From the NCBI RefSeq assembly GCF_020382885.2, contig NC_058494.1, positions 28,623,225 to 28,687,224 of the forward strand: a stretch of 64,000 nt of DNA, written 5' to 3'. The notes under the pieces were generated by a model. The model ran no database searches. It saw only the letters and a list, made by a program, of their open reading frames with translations, and had not been told where the DNA came from. Below, one piece after another: positions 1 to 12,214 of this stretch. Source of the stretch: Scatophagus argus (Eukaryota; Chordata; Actinopteri; Scatophagidae). The stretch's first letter is position 1; each line of letters begins with the position of its first letter. A program made the translations under genes and the position numbers.

Positions 1-1136
1 AACGTCGTTCGGTCGACGATAACCATTTGTCTGAACCTTCAGTGAACCACAATAAACAAAAAGCTGTAACATGTAAACAAGTGCACATTACAAACAACAC
101 GACGAGCCATAAACACCGAATCGGTACCAAACGGTATTTGACCGGAAAAACGAGTTAGAACGTGTTTCCGACTGAGTACCGTCTGCAGGTTCCCCTCTCA
201 GGCCACAGAGGCAGCCTCCACCAATCAGAGGGCAGCCCGAGAGCCTGAGAGACAAAACCCGGGACACAACGCTGACCCAGTACCCTGTGACGCAGAGCTG
301 TGGACCTGCTTCGTTAGCGCCTCAGGGCTCAGGGTGATGATGAGGAGCAGCAGGACATGCAGCCGAGGAAGGTGACATTAATGACAACGCAGAATATATT
401 CATTTCATTTATTTAACGTGTTAAAGGTTTTGGATAATAAAGGCTGAGGAAGTCATATTTGATGGATGTTTGATGGATGAGTGCAGAGCGTTTCACATCA
501 TGTGTGTGAACGGAGAGCTCCTGAACCACCTGTGGTCGATACCTGCTGTCTCGCAGCATCTCAGAGCCAATCAGACCTAACCAGTTCAGTTAGTGCACTT
601 TCACCTGCAGGAGTTTCTGACGGCTCGAATGAAGTGCTGATGGCTGAGCAGTCTGCTCTGTCGCGACGATGTGTCCTCTGCATGTCCATCGAGGGACATA
701 CTAAGTACATGTGGTCAAAAGTACCAAAACTCTAAACAATCATTTCTTCTTTGCTTCTCATTCAGAAGCAAACAGAACAAGTTGTCCTGTGCTGCCACTG
801 GCGATGAACTTTTTCAAAGCTTAGTTCTAAGAAGAATCAAAAAGAATTGCTTTCCTGGAGTGTAACGATAGTCAGAGTGAGGAAAACAACAGCAACTGGA
901 CAATATTTCACAGTGGAGAAACCCACCAATAAAACAGCAACAAGTACAGCAGGTGAGTTTAGTCTCAAACCACCTGAACATGCATCATGAGGAGGAGCGC
1001 GATGGATTCACCAATGGGAAAAAGAGGACAAACTGAGTGACTGTCAAACAGGAAGAGGAAGTTCTGTGACATTCTGTCACAGCTTGTTGTTGTTGCTAAC
1101 TGCCTCGTGTCTCATTCACAGGTAAGAAAATATCTG
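1..1136. other. Intergenic, no gene recognised
   Basis: This stretch lies downstream of the opsin gene. I found no open frame with recognisable protein similarity and no splice-site pattern. Short open frames near 481-865 are uninformative in composition and are treated as chance. Confidence 0.5.
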
Positions 1137-1142
1137 ACAACA

Positions 1143-1250
1143 CCATCCATCCATTTTCTATGCCGCTTATGGCGGCTGGAGCCGATTCCAGCTGACAGGG
1201 TGGGCTACAGGGGATAGGCCGAGTTCACCCTGGACTGGTCATGGACACCT
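1143..1250 (-). repeat. Truncated fish SINE 3' end
   Basis: Read on the minus strand this is the same 3' body as the full SINE at 31692-32058: the stretch about a summary of totals from 'gtccagggtgaac' through 'agctggaatcgg' to a terminal ATGG tail (here CCATCCATCC on the plus strand). The tRNA-related head is missing, so it is a 5'-truncated copy. It lies 0.3 kb downstream of the opsin stop codon. Confidence 0.65.
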
Positions 1251-1585
1251 GGTTGGACAGGCAGACCTAATGAAAAGACGGGACAGGTACAGACCTGTAA
1301 CAGCCACAGGTAGCAGTAGACTTTAATGAATTACTGTCAGGATGTTAAAAGATTTTCACCAAATATAACAAAAAAAGCTTCTAAGACAAATGAAACCCCC
1401 AGCCTTAACCTGAACCGGGTCATACTACAATCACATCACAGGGTGAGTAACTGCTAGTAAATGACTTTTCTATGTACACTCAATACTGAAAGGCATCAGA
1501 ATCATATCAGAAAGAAAACATGATACTGGAACAGCTCTAGTTTGGTCATCATGTCATGCTCCATCAGGTCCTCCTCCAGTCCAGT

Positions 1586-4500
1586 TCAGAGTCTCTCACA
1601 TTCAGACTCAGGCCCGGTCTCAGAGGGATGAGGCATGTCAATGTAGAACACCTCCTTGTTGACAGGTGGTGGCGTGTGGGGTGGGCTTTCTATCCCACAG
1701 TCTGGGCTAGGGATTGGGTGAAGCTGGTTCTCTGGCGAATGCTTTTTCTCTGTCCGGTTCAGAGGAACTTTGAGTCTGGCCCCACCTCCAGCAGCAGGAC
1801 GACCGTGGGGATCGGCCTTTGGCTTGAAACGCTTCAGCTTGACGCTGTCTTTGGCGTCATGGGTACACGGTAGTAGGACAGCCACATCTTTGCGAAACTT
1901 GGAGCTGAGTCCAAAGTAGATGAGGGGGTTGTAGAAGCTGGCAGACTTGGCAAAGAGGCGGGTGAAGATGCTGGTGAGGTTAGGGACATGGAAGCCCCAG
2001 GCAGACCACATGGACACCACAGCGTATGGAGACCACGCCAGGATGAAGGCTGTACAGATAACTATGGAAACCTGCAGAAGAAGTTTTGCATCAATCCTCA
2101 ATCTTCCTCATCCCTTCAGACCAGAAAACCACAGTGCGCCCACCATCAGCACCCGCCATCTGACTTCATTACTAACTTTTTGCTGGATTCTGGTGCACTT
2201 TGAAAAACTTGAGTAAGATGAAAAACCTGCACCAAGAACCAAAGATGTCCTAAATCTCGTCCCTCCTACAAGTTCAGTCTGAATCCCTTCACTCTTATTT
2301 GCTCTGGTGGCCTCGTCTGTGGCCGTTTGAATTCTACTCCAGCAAGGTGCCACATCGTCAACAACGCTGGAGGTAAGTTTGTGTAATTCTACTATGAACA
2401 GAAAGAAAAGCATATCAATTTGCAGTGGGAACAGGCCCTTTGAAACAACATGTAGCCTGTTAGCGATGGCACTAACACGGCTGAATGAACTGTGTGCAGT
2501 AAAGACTCACGATGGTGACGTCTCTTTCGATCTTCCTCTGCCGGTCAGTGAGGTCTCCCTCTGCTGACAGAGCGTTTCCTCTCTTCACCGTGTTGATGAT
2601 GGAGATGTAGCAGAAGAGCATGATGAGCACCGGGATGAAGAAGCAGGAGATGAGGATGGAGATAATGTAGGACCTGTGGGTGCTTGAGTAGGTCGCTTTG
2701 GCCCAGTCAATCTCACATGTTCCATAGCCACGATCTGCAGAGGGGGGGACCATAGAGCAGTCAGGGGTCAGGGATTAGGTTTGTGAAAGCAGACACTAAA
2801 ACAAAATCTTATTTTAATGGGTTCTTGCCTGTGTAGCTCCCCCAGCCGAGCAGCGGTGCTCCAGACCAGAATCCAGCTGTGATCCAGATGAGCAGCAGAC
2901 AGAGGGACACGCTGGTCCTGTTAATGTGACGGGCTGAAACACAACATTCTTTCAATTAACTGAATCTGGACATGTGAAGGGTTTCATGGTATGAAACAGA
3001 ATGTGTTTGGTGATGGCACCCTCTAGAGGTGCAGAGGGACGAAGTCTTCACCAGATATTTTATTTTCATTATCTGAACCCTGACCAGGAAGGTCCTGTAA
3101 CATGAACAGAATAGCTAAGCAGTGTTGATTTAACAGTGGTGATAAACCCCTGAGGTCTGACCAAAGAGGAGCCTGCAGCCTCAACAGACAGAAAACATGA
3201 AGTTTTGGGCTTTGACCTCTGCTCGGGTGGCATCCTTTGATGTAGCGGGTGATGCTGATCACCGTCAGGGTGTTGATGCTGCTCAGACCAAACACCAGCG
3301 TGAAAAAGCCGTCCACCTGGAGGAGACAAACAGGACAAATTACAGGCATGTCCCAGTTCGGATTCTGGCTGCATCAAGTTCATCACAAGGAAAGCAAAAA
3401 TGTAAAACATATGGATGAGCTATAAAGCACACAACCCCCCCCCCCCCGTCTAAACCTCAGGCACATCTAAGGTGAGTCTCAGCTGTACCTGGCAGGTCCA
3501 GATGGAGGAGATGAGGTAGCCACTGTCCTGGAAGACATTGAAGATCTCAATGATGCCTCTGGAGTATCCGAACACGGAGATGCTGGCATCAGAGATGGCC
3601 AAGTTAAGGGTCAGGTAGTCAGTGGGCTGCAGGGTGGCTCTCTGTCTGTACAGGACGAAGAGGACGATGCTGTTTCCAAACCAAGACAGCCAACCTGAAA
3701 GCACCGCAGAGACAGTAAGACGAGGTCGGGTCAGGTACATGTCTGCAGGACACACAGTGTTTTCAGGATTCACAGCAGATGACACAATCCAGGTTCAATA
3801 TCCACTTTGGGTCCTGGAGATTGTGGATCCCAGCAGACTTTGTTGCTGAGTGTGATGACAGGTGGAGCCTGGCACAGAAAGACTGAGTTTAGAGCAGGGG
3901 TCTTTGGGGGTGATAGTGTTGAAAGCTGAGCTGAAGTCTACCAACGGGATCCTTACAAACGTCCCTGAGGTGTTGCAGGACAAAGGCCAGTCCCATGCTG
4001 ACAGGACTGTCCACTGACCTGTTTGACCCTGACCCTGTTCACTGGGAGTCTGTGATGTCCACAGGTAAGTCAGCGCCAGTCTGTTGAAGGATATCGTGAC
4101 CCCAGACGTCAGAGTGACTGCCCTGTAGTCATTTAGTCCTGAGGTGGAGGGTTTGTTTTTGACTGGGGTGACTGCGAAGCTCCAGAGATCTGCTGAACAT
4201 CTGGGTGAAGATGGAGGGGGACGACACATCTTGTTCTGGTTGTTGGGTCCCTGCAGTGTGGGCCAAGGTCTGCTGACAGCTGAAAACCTGTTTCCACTGC
4301 TGTGTAGCCCCTCTATGCTCCATTGATGTGAGGGACGTGTCCAAAGGGGAAATCTGATTGGTCACCCCAAGTGCCACACACGTTTGTATAAAACTGATGT
4401 GTCAGCGTCAGTGAGTTTACAGCTGTCAGAACCGCCAGACCAGCTGCAGGAGCTGAACCCAACGGGGATCAGAGCTGAAGCCCTGCGGGGGGGCCAGAGT

Positions 4501-5187
4501 GACGAGCAGGACTCCTGCTGTGAGTAAAGTGGTTTACAGTCAGGATGTGATGACTGTGTGGTCTCCTGCATGCGGTGATGTCTGATGTCTGCAATGATAA
4601 TAACTGACATCACATGATAACTCAGTGTCAGTAAGTCCTGCAGACGTCAGGCCTCGTGAATCTTTATTCTGTCCGCTCATCTGGTTTAAGTGTTCTTTTG
4701 GATCGGTTGTAGAACCAACACAACCAAGAGACCAAACACAACAATCAAAGTTAAAGATGAATGTGACTGATTTTCATGTTTTCTGCTGATGTTGTGATGG
4801 TATTGTGAAGTCTGATGTCGCGACATGCTGACCAGTACTCAGTCTGCTCTGCCTGACAGACACTGGGTCTAGTAGAGACCAGAAGAGACCAGTTTGTCAC
4901 ACAACTGAAAGGTGAGCAGTAGAAGTACTACAGAGGCTGCCTTTGTGGTCTGAACTGCACCAAAGCTCACACAGAGAAATTGTCCTCTGACAGAGTACTC
5001 AGTACTGCCCCGCAGTATTACTACTTCAGGGGAGTTGGTGTGTGTGTGCGTACCCACCCAGCAGCAGCAGGTAAACTCCAATGATGGTCTCGCCCTGGTC
5101 AGACAAAGGAGGGTCTCTGCCTCCCCCCAGGATGAAACTGTGGTTCCTCCAGGGGGGGCTGCCGGCCGCCGAGCTGCTCGCAGACAT
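1586..5187 (-). CDS. Neuropsin-group (Opn5-related) non-visual opsin
   Basis: Complete 416-aa seven-transmembrane opsin in six coding exons: 5058..5187, 3489..3694, 3217..3316, 2829..2933, 2511..2734, 1586..2071 (complement). Phases agree at every junction. Seen: the retinal Schiff-base lysine K297 in AKSASFYNPLIY, NPxxY at 303-307, TRY (135-137) in place of DRY, and the disulfide pair C111/C187. D114 and D181 occupy the positions of the two rhodopsin counterions (E113, E181). The AVVSMWSAWG stretch of TM6 resembles OPN5, while the end SSKFRKDV differs from OPN5 itself, which points to the fish opn6/7/8/9 relatives. Such opsins act as light-sensing G-protein receptors in brain, retina or skin. 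Start: the only ATG in exon 1 that gives a short, glycosylatable N-terminus (WRNHS). Intron 4 (between exons 4 and 5) has a GC donor. The exact opsin subgroup is uncertain; opsin identity is secure. Confidence 0.93.
3860..4175 (-). mobile_element. Decayed LINE reverse-transcriptase fragment
   Basis: In opsin intron 1. On the minus strand it encodes pieces of a non-LTR reverse transcriptase, including DYRAVTLTS and VDFSSAFNTI, the region around the first catalytic aspartate. It resembles the fragment at 7422-8207, which has DYRPVALTS and FDFSSAFDTI. Frameshifts and stops break it. Family probably Rex1-like; not certain. Confidence 0.7.
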
Positions 5188-5689
5188 GACGCCAGACTGA
5201 AATGTGAGCGACGAGCTGCCGTCTGTGCTGTTAATCTCAGGTAAATATAGACACCTGATCCCAGTTCAGCCCCACAGCAGGAGAACTGGCTTCGGACCAG
5301 ATCACAGCAGAGCCAACAGCCCAGCTCTGATTCGCTGGCTGAGGGATGATGTCATTAGCTGTCAGGTGAACTGCTGTTCATGTTCTGCTGCTGTTGGTGA
5401 AGGTACTTTTACTCAGGTGAGTACACGCTTACAGCTGCAGTTACTCTACAACATTATGAAACATGCAGCATCAATACAGACTGAAGTACCCTGCATCAAT
5501 CTGTCAGTGATTCTGAGTACAGAATCAGTACCTTTTTATGATTAAACATATTTTTATTTTCAGTTTAGGATATTTTAGGAATGTATAAATGACAGGTGTG
5601 AGGCAGACTGAAGGTCAGTTAGGTGATTACAACCTGGACAGGTGATGATGATGACGTTGAAGGTACAATACATCTTTATGCGATTTTCA

Positions 5690-5890
5690 CTTTTTAAGAA
5701 ATGCACAATAAAAAAACCTTCTGCCTGACCCAGGAGGAGAAGGAGCAGGAGGAGGAGAAGCAGGAGGAAGAGGAGGAGAAGCAGGAGGGGGAGGAGGAGA
5801 AGCCGGAGAAAGGAGAGAAGAACGAGGGGGAGCAGGAGGAGGATGAGTAGGAGGAGAAGGAGGAGCAGGAGGAGGAGGAGCAGGACCTGT
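5690..5890 (+). repeat. Purine-rich low-complexity tract
   Basis: About 200 bp of nearly uninterrupted AGGAGG/GAAGAG units on the plus strand, ending about 35 bp before the duplicated opsin intron copy. The proline-rich open frame on the other strand is a by-product of the repeat. Long polypurine tracts of this kind can form triplex DNA; that is general knowledge, not shown here. Confidence 0.8.
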
Positions 5891-5924
5891 CAGCCAGGTG
5901 AACTGTGTGTACCTGTACGATGGC

Positions 5925-6208
5925 GTCCTGTTAATGTGACGGGCTGAAACACAACATTCTTTCAATTAACTGAATCTGGACATGTGAAGGGTTTCATGGT
6001 ATGAAACAGAATGTGTTTGGTGATGGCACCCTCTAGAGGTGCAGAGGGATGAAGTCTTCACCAGATACTCATTATCTGAACCATGACCAGGAAGGTCCTG
6101 TAACATGAACAGAATAGCTAAGCAGTGTTGATTTAACAGTGGTGATAAACCCCTGAGGTCTGACCAAAGAGGAGCCTGCAGCCTCAACAGACAAAAAACA
6201 TGAAGTTT
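5925..6208 (-). repeat. Duplicate of opsin intron 3 plus exon 4 start
   Basis: This 284-bp block repeats 2915-3206 almost exactly and in the same orientation. Differences seen are a roughly 8-9-bp deletion (near 6066), a few substitutions and a one-base length change near the end. The source copy covers the first 19 nt of exon 4 and nearly all of intron 3. The copy sits about 0.74 kb upstream of the opsin ATG and has no coding role there. Confidence 0.92.
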
Positions 6209-6211
6209 GGC

Positions 6212-7420
6212 GTCATGACAGGAAGGTGCTCCCTCAGTGCTGTCAGGACGACTCACCGTCACTCAGCATTAACTCTTTAAACAGACCCCTCCTGCAACAG
6301 GCTCCTAATCTGCTTCTGACGTCAATCATCAAAACTGTGACCAGAGTGAGACATCCTGTCACACACACCCAGCTCTGACTTTCACATCACATGATCCATT
6401 CATCTCATTTGGTTCACATCAATATCAGTAAGACATTAAAAGTGGATCCATCAGGGTCAGCGGTGGGCCAAAGTCCTGTGTGGTTTGAACAGAATGAGAA
6501 CCTCAGATGTAATTAATGTTCCCCACAGAAAACTTCTCTTTGCTTCTGCCTGAAGAACTCAGATCAAAATTCTGGTTCTGGTCTCCTCTGGCTGCGGTGT
6601 CCTGCAGAGAGCAGCAGGGAACATCCAGAGCTGGGACGGCACTAAGTACTCAAGTACTCTTCTTCTCTTGTGAAGGAGTCCCTTTGGGACCACATTTCTG
6701 TCAGCTGATCTGAGGTCTGATCTGAGACACAACAAGACAACAGGCACAGGAGACACTTTACTGCAGTTCTCAGAGTACTTTTTTGAGTCATATTCACAAT
6801 GAGACTTTCTCATATCAACATGAAAGAGGAAGCTGAGGGAATCAAACTGCTAACGATCTGAACCAGGATCAGATTTACTATCAAGCACAAATTCATGTTG
6901 GTTTGATTAATGTGTAAAAGGAAGAGCGAGAGCTGGAAGTCGACGTGAGACAGACAGATAAAATCTGACAAACTGAAAGCTCGAAACCAAACTGCTGTGC
7001 TGGACTGGCAGAAAAGCCTCCTGAGCGGTAGTTTAATTAAACCTGCTCTAGTGGAAAGGAACAAGCACATTCTACTGAAGTACAACTCTAGACAGTTTTA
7101 CTGTACTACACACACGTACTTGTAGTTATGTACTTTTTCTTCACTGCATTTAGTTACTTTTTTAGAAATCAAAGATCCACTGCATAATCAGATAATTTTT
7201 ACTTTCTCTAATAGGTTTACTGAAGTAATATTTTGAATCAGGACTTTGAGGGTATTTTTACACTGAGCTGTAATGATGCTCTGCTGGTTACCAGGCAACA
7301 CAACAACACTATGTGTATGTGTGTGTGCAATGAGTTCTGTTTTGCTGCAGGTTTTGTGTGCAGGAATCATTCATGTTGTAAAAAAACAACCTTTTGTGTA
7401 CACACTAAGAACAATCAGAA
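6212..7420. other. Intergenic, nothing recognised
   Basis: Upstream of the opsin gene. No gene-like frame, tRNA or splice pattern was found. Composition is unremarkable, with a short TG run near 7314-7327. Confidence 0.5.
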
Positions 7421-7421
7421 T

Positions 7422-8207
7422 TCAGAGCCGGATGGTGTCAAACGCACTCGAAAAGTCAAAGAACGTGATTCTCACAGTGCTTGCCTTCTTGTGCAGGTGA
7501 GTGTAGACTCTGTTCAGCAGGTAGATGATGGCATCGTCCATTCCAAGGCGGGGCTGGTAGGCGAACTGAAGGGGATCCTGAAGTGGTTGGACCATGGGCC
7601 TGAGCTGTTCCAGGACGAGTCTTTCCAGGGTCTTCATGATGTGTGACGTCAGAGCCACAGGCCTGTAGTCCTTGGGGTCGCTGGGACGCGGCGTCTTCGG
7701 GACAGGAACGAGGCATGACGTCTTCCACACCACAGGGACCCTCTGAAGACTCAGACTCAGGTTGAAGACAAGATGAAGTACCTTTCAGGACCTTGGGGCT
7801 CACACCATCTGGGCCTGCGTGGAGTCTCTGCAGCTGTCTTCTCACCTGATCAGCTGTGAAGGTCATCGTTGAGGTGATGGTGGGGGAGGAGTGCTTGTGG
7901 TACCCAGGTGAGAGCGGTCCAGCCAGGCGTCTGGGGACGAGGTGTGAGCGAGGCCATCCAGATGGAATGTGGGGGGAGGGAGAGAGGCTGGAGTGGCTCG
8001 TTCCCACTGTACTGCTGAGGAGTTGTTTGAAGTGTGAATTGGGGTCCCTGTGTCGAATCTGTTAAAGAACTGATTCAGCTCATTTGCCCGTTCCACACCG
8101 CCATCAACTCCTCCTCCGGCGTTTGGCCCGTAACCTGTGATGGTCCTCATGCCACTCTCTCGTGTTGTTCGGCTGGAGTTTCCACTCCAGCTTCCTCCAT
8201 ACAACAA
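7422..8207 (-). mobile_element. LINE fragment with reverse transcriptase start
   Basis: Minus-strand frames 7422-7733 and 7863-8207 encode the linker and N-terminal half of a non-LTR reverse transcriptase: KDYRPVALTSHIMKTLERL, QFAYQPRLGMDDAI and ITFFDFSSAFDTI. Two frames are used, so there is a frameshift near 7740, and the rest of the domain (YxDD onward) is absent. This is a dead partial element, similar in type to Rex1/Babar LINEs of fish. Confidence 0.85.
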
Positions 8208-8639
8208 ATCGTGTTGTACGTTTTCATAAATGAATCGTCTGACGGCTCAGAGCAGCACGTCTTCCTGTGGTTTCTGAAGTTGGCTCAAAATGTTTAGAAT
8301 TAAGAAAATTAGTTCATGCTCAGTGAAATATTAAAATATTCTGCTGGATTTTTAACTGGCCATTAAATTAAAGGAGCAACCCGTATAATATGATCAGAAT
8401 TCAAAGGAAATGCCAAAAAAATCTCAGTAACCACCATCTGCTGCTCGCCATACTGTTAGCTGTAGCTAAAGCAGCTAAAGCTACTGTTAGCTCAGTTAGC
8501 CCTGCGGCTGACAAGTCAAAACAGCAAAATACCCACAGGCTTAAAGGAAGAAATCTTGAGTTTACTTACACTGAAAAGCTGAGATGTCTTGACAAGATGC
8601 TGAGATGTCACGATGGAGAAAATGTGGCATTTTAGTAGT

Positions 8640-8772
8640 CAGCTTAAGCTTCAGTGAGCTTCAGTTGCTTTACTTTAATGTTTTTAAAGTTGCTTTACTT
8701 TAATGTTTTTAAAGTTGCTTTACTTTAATGTTTTTAAAGTAAAGCAACTGAAGCTCACTGAAGCTTAAGCTG
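8640..8772. repeat. 37-bp perfect inverted repeat with triplicated 25-bp unit
   Basis: Arms 8640-8676 and 8736-8772 are perfect reverse complements over 37 bp. The interval holds three exact tandem copies of a 25-bp unit (8665-8689, 8690-8714, 8715-8739), the first and last overlapping the arms. Single-stranded DNA or RNA from here would fold to a long hairpin. It lies about 60 bp past the eif4a3 poly(A) signal in the direction of transcription. Confidence 0.95.
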
Positions 8773-8834
8773 AAGAAATATTTAAGGCTACAAACTACAG
8801 AACAGATGAGAACAAACTGTGGAACCAAAACAAG

Positions 8835-8840
8835 TTTATT
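8835..8840 (-). terminator. eif4a3: eif4a3 poly(A) signal AATAAA
   Basis: AATAAA on the minus strand, 179 nt downstream of the eif4a3 stop codon. It is the first canonical signal after the stop. The 3' UTR between (about 8905-8962) is strongly T-rich on the transcribed strand. Confidence 0.65.
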
Positions 8841-9018
8841 TACAAAAGCAAACGTGGACTCTTACAGTCGTTTTCATCTTAACAGGCAAATTAAGAAACC
8901 CTAAAACTGTAAAAAAAAACCCAAAACAAAACAAAAAAAACAAACAAACAAAAAACAAAACCGGAAATAACAGGAAATAAAAGGGGTGGGGCTCCAATGT
9001 GACATCATCCAGGTGACA

Positions 9019-12000
9019 TCAGATGAGATCAGCCACTGCAGAGAGGAGAAACAAACAGGTTGGTGTTTGGTTACACCATGTGGCTAACATCTGTTCACCT
9101 TCTGATGCTAACACACTTGCTAACTCGCTAACCTGTTAGCAGATTCCTCCTGACACCTGAACCGTGTCTGAAGTGTTCACATGTCGTTTTAGCAGCATCA
9201 GTATCTCAGGGTGTTCATGCTGACTCATGTTGTCTCTGCTGAACTACTTTCGGTGGTGGGATACACTGTGCTGCAGGTGTGATGTGTCACTCTGATTCTC
9301 CTGACTGACTGATTTCTAAAACCCTAAACTCTGCTGAGCTGTGACATCACAGGAGGAAATAAGTTTCTGATTGGCCATCAGGTGTGCGATTGATCAACTC
9401 CTACCGTTCATGGGCATCTCGTCAATTTGGGTGGAGTAGTACTGCTCGATGTCCCGCAGGATCCTGATGTCATCGTTCTTCACAAAGTTGATGGCCACAC
9501 CCTTACGACCATAACGACCGGATCGACCAATCCTAGAGGTCAAACGTTACTTCAGGTCAGCAGACGGTATGTAAACCCTTTCTGCCAGCCAGAGGTTTGT
9601 GTGAATGATTCATAAAGACCGATTTGATATGGAAATAAAGAAGCTGTGAAGCACACAGCAGTGAGACGCCCCCTGTTGGCCAAGATGAGCTTCTGCACCA
9701 CCATCAGCCTCATCATTCACACACCATGAAAAATCTCATTCATTTCCTTAATCTTTTCACATTTTCTAGTAAGTACGTAGTAAGTTGTTGTGCTTAAATC
9801 TTTCAACATTTGACATTTACAGTCGACCCCATTAAAAATGCTTCTCCATTTTTTTGTTTAAGTTCTTGTGGCCCATTTCAGGTGCTTTCATTTCATGTGT
9901 TATGTGTGACAGGTGAGGTGGGTACCTGTGGATGTAGAGCTCTCTGTTGTTGGGCAGGTCGTAGTTGATGATCAGAGAAACTTGAGGAACGTCTAAACCT
10001 CGAGCCCAAACATCCGTGGAGATCAACACACGGCTGAAAAAAAAAAAAACAACACACGACCGTTGGCTTGTGTCACAACAAAGGAATCAACATGATGCAA
10101 GAACACAGCTCTGACCCTGGCCTCGGTCCAGATTCATTACCTGGCTCCTGATCTGAACTCCTTCATGATGGACTCCCTCTCTTTCTGAGGCATGTCTCCG
10201 TGCATCGATGACACCGTGAAGTTGGCCTCTCTCATCTTCTCTGTCAGCCAGTCCACCTGAAATGCACACACAAGGACTGAGCCTCCCAGAATGCTTTGCT
10301 GCTGCACGCGGGACCGTGTCATCACACGACCTCCTGACTGCAGAAGACAGGTTTAGAAAGTGATTTGAGCCTCTGACAGGTTCAGCTGTCTGATCCCGGT
10401 CCTCCATGACAACACTTTATTTTCATCCGTTTTCATGGCACATTTTATGCTTCGAAAGACTCGTCTCAGTGGACGACCTTCCCTAAGGTCTGGTCTTGTA
10501 AAGCCAGACACTGGGACTGGTTCAGAACTCGACAAAGGTCTGTCTGCACTCACAAGCATTTTGTTACAGCAGAAACACAAAGCTCTGGCTTATTTATGTT
10601 TCTGTAAACCAAGTAACGTAACCTGACTGTTGTCAGATTACTAATTGCTGCTTCAGTTGCCTGCTTTTGGCTTTGCAGTACAAACACCAGTTGGCTGAGA
10701 TATTAACACAAATGCAGCTGCAGTGACCGAAACAGTTCAGATGATTAATCCAGAAGGAGAACAGGCTGAAAACACTCTGATTATACTGAATTTATTAAGT
10801 GGTAGAAACACACCAACACGCACATTACAAGACGAGCACCTGGAGTTCGCCCAGCCCACCTGTTCTGGCCTGGTTTCTCACTGACGGCTGGTTTGGAATT
10901 GAGGAAACAGAATCAAAGTGTGTGTGTGAAAGAACACGTCTGACCTTTCTCTTGGTGTTGCAGAAGATGACGGCCTGTGTGATGGTCAGAGTGTCGTACA
11001 GATCACACAGAGTATCAAACTTCCACTCTTCTCTCTCCACAGCCACAAAGAACTGCTTTATCCCCTCCAGAGTCAACTCGTCACTGAGGGAGAGACGTTC
11101 ACACACAACTCTGTTACTGGCTGTTTGTGCGTGTTACTGGACTTTACTGGCTGTGCTTGCGGACTGACCGTTTGACCAGGATGCGGATGGGGTCGGTCAT
11201 GAACTTGTTGGTCATCTCCAGGATCTCGTGAGGCAGCGTAGCGCTGATCAGAACCACCTGTGTGGCCGGGGGCAGGTAACGGTACACGTCGTAGATCTGC
11301 TCCTTAAAACCTGAACAAAAAAAGTTCAACAACAACACAGACGATTAACACATCCCAGAAGCAGCCATCATGTTCTCACCAGATGTTCTCACATCTGGTC
11401 CAGACTGTCCGTCTCTCTGCTTGCAATAAATACTGAAATTATGTGAAAAAAACAAAATGCAGCAGCCCAGTTCAGACTGGAGATCTGCCGCACAGGTGAA
11501 GCCGTTGCTTTACTTCAGCTCGGTGGCATCACCTCAACACAGAAACTGGACGCTGACATCACTTCTTTATCCAGGTAACACACCTGCACACGCACAATCT
11601 CACCTTTGTTGAGCATCTCGTCAGCCTCATCCAGGACCAGCATCTTGATGGCTCTCGTCCTCAGACTTCTGCGACGAATCATGTCTGCAGGAAATTAAAC
11701 AAAAGTCGGTTTCCCATCGGTTGCGGCAGTCAAAGTACAGACATGTCTTCTGTCATTGTAAACGGAATGTGTTTGGGTTTCATTTCAGTCAAAAATTTAG
11801 TCCCAATCTATTAGTTTACACATTTGGGCTGATGAATTTCCATGACACACCCAAAAACCTTTTAAAGACTTTAAAGCTAACAGTTCAGGGATGTTAACGT
11901 GTCCATGGAGCAGGCAGTTGGATGAGAATTTAGTCCTTGTTCTGTCTATCAGGTTCTGACTATCCGTGTGGACTCCGGGAGGTGACCATCCTTTCAGTGT

Positions 12001-12179
12001 GGGCGGCGCCTCCTGCTGGTGAGTGTTTAAACTCACCAAACACGCGTCCAGGTGTCCCTGCCACCACATGCTGACCATAGTCCAGTTTCCTGATGTCCTC
12101 GCCTACGTTGGTCCCACCGATGCAGGCGTGACACTGGACATTCATGTAGTCTCCCAGAGCCAGCAGTACCTGCGCGCGT

Positions 12180-12214
<35 letters not shown>

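Noticed and set aside
5687-5965. Proline-rich 92-aa open frame on the minus strand
   Set aside because: It is only the translation of the AGGAGG repeat tract and has no domain or splice support.
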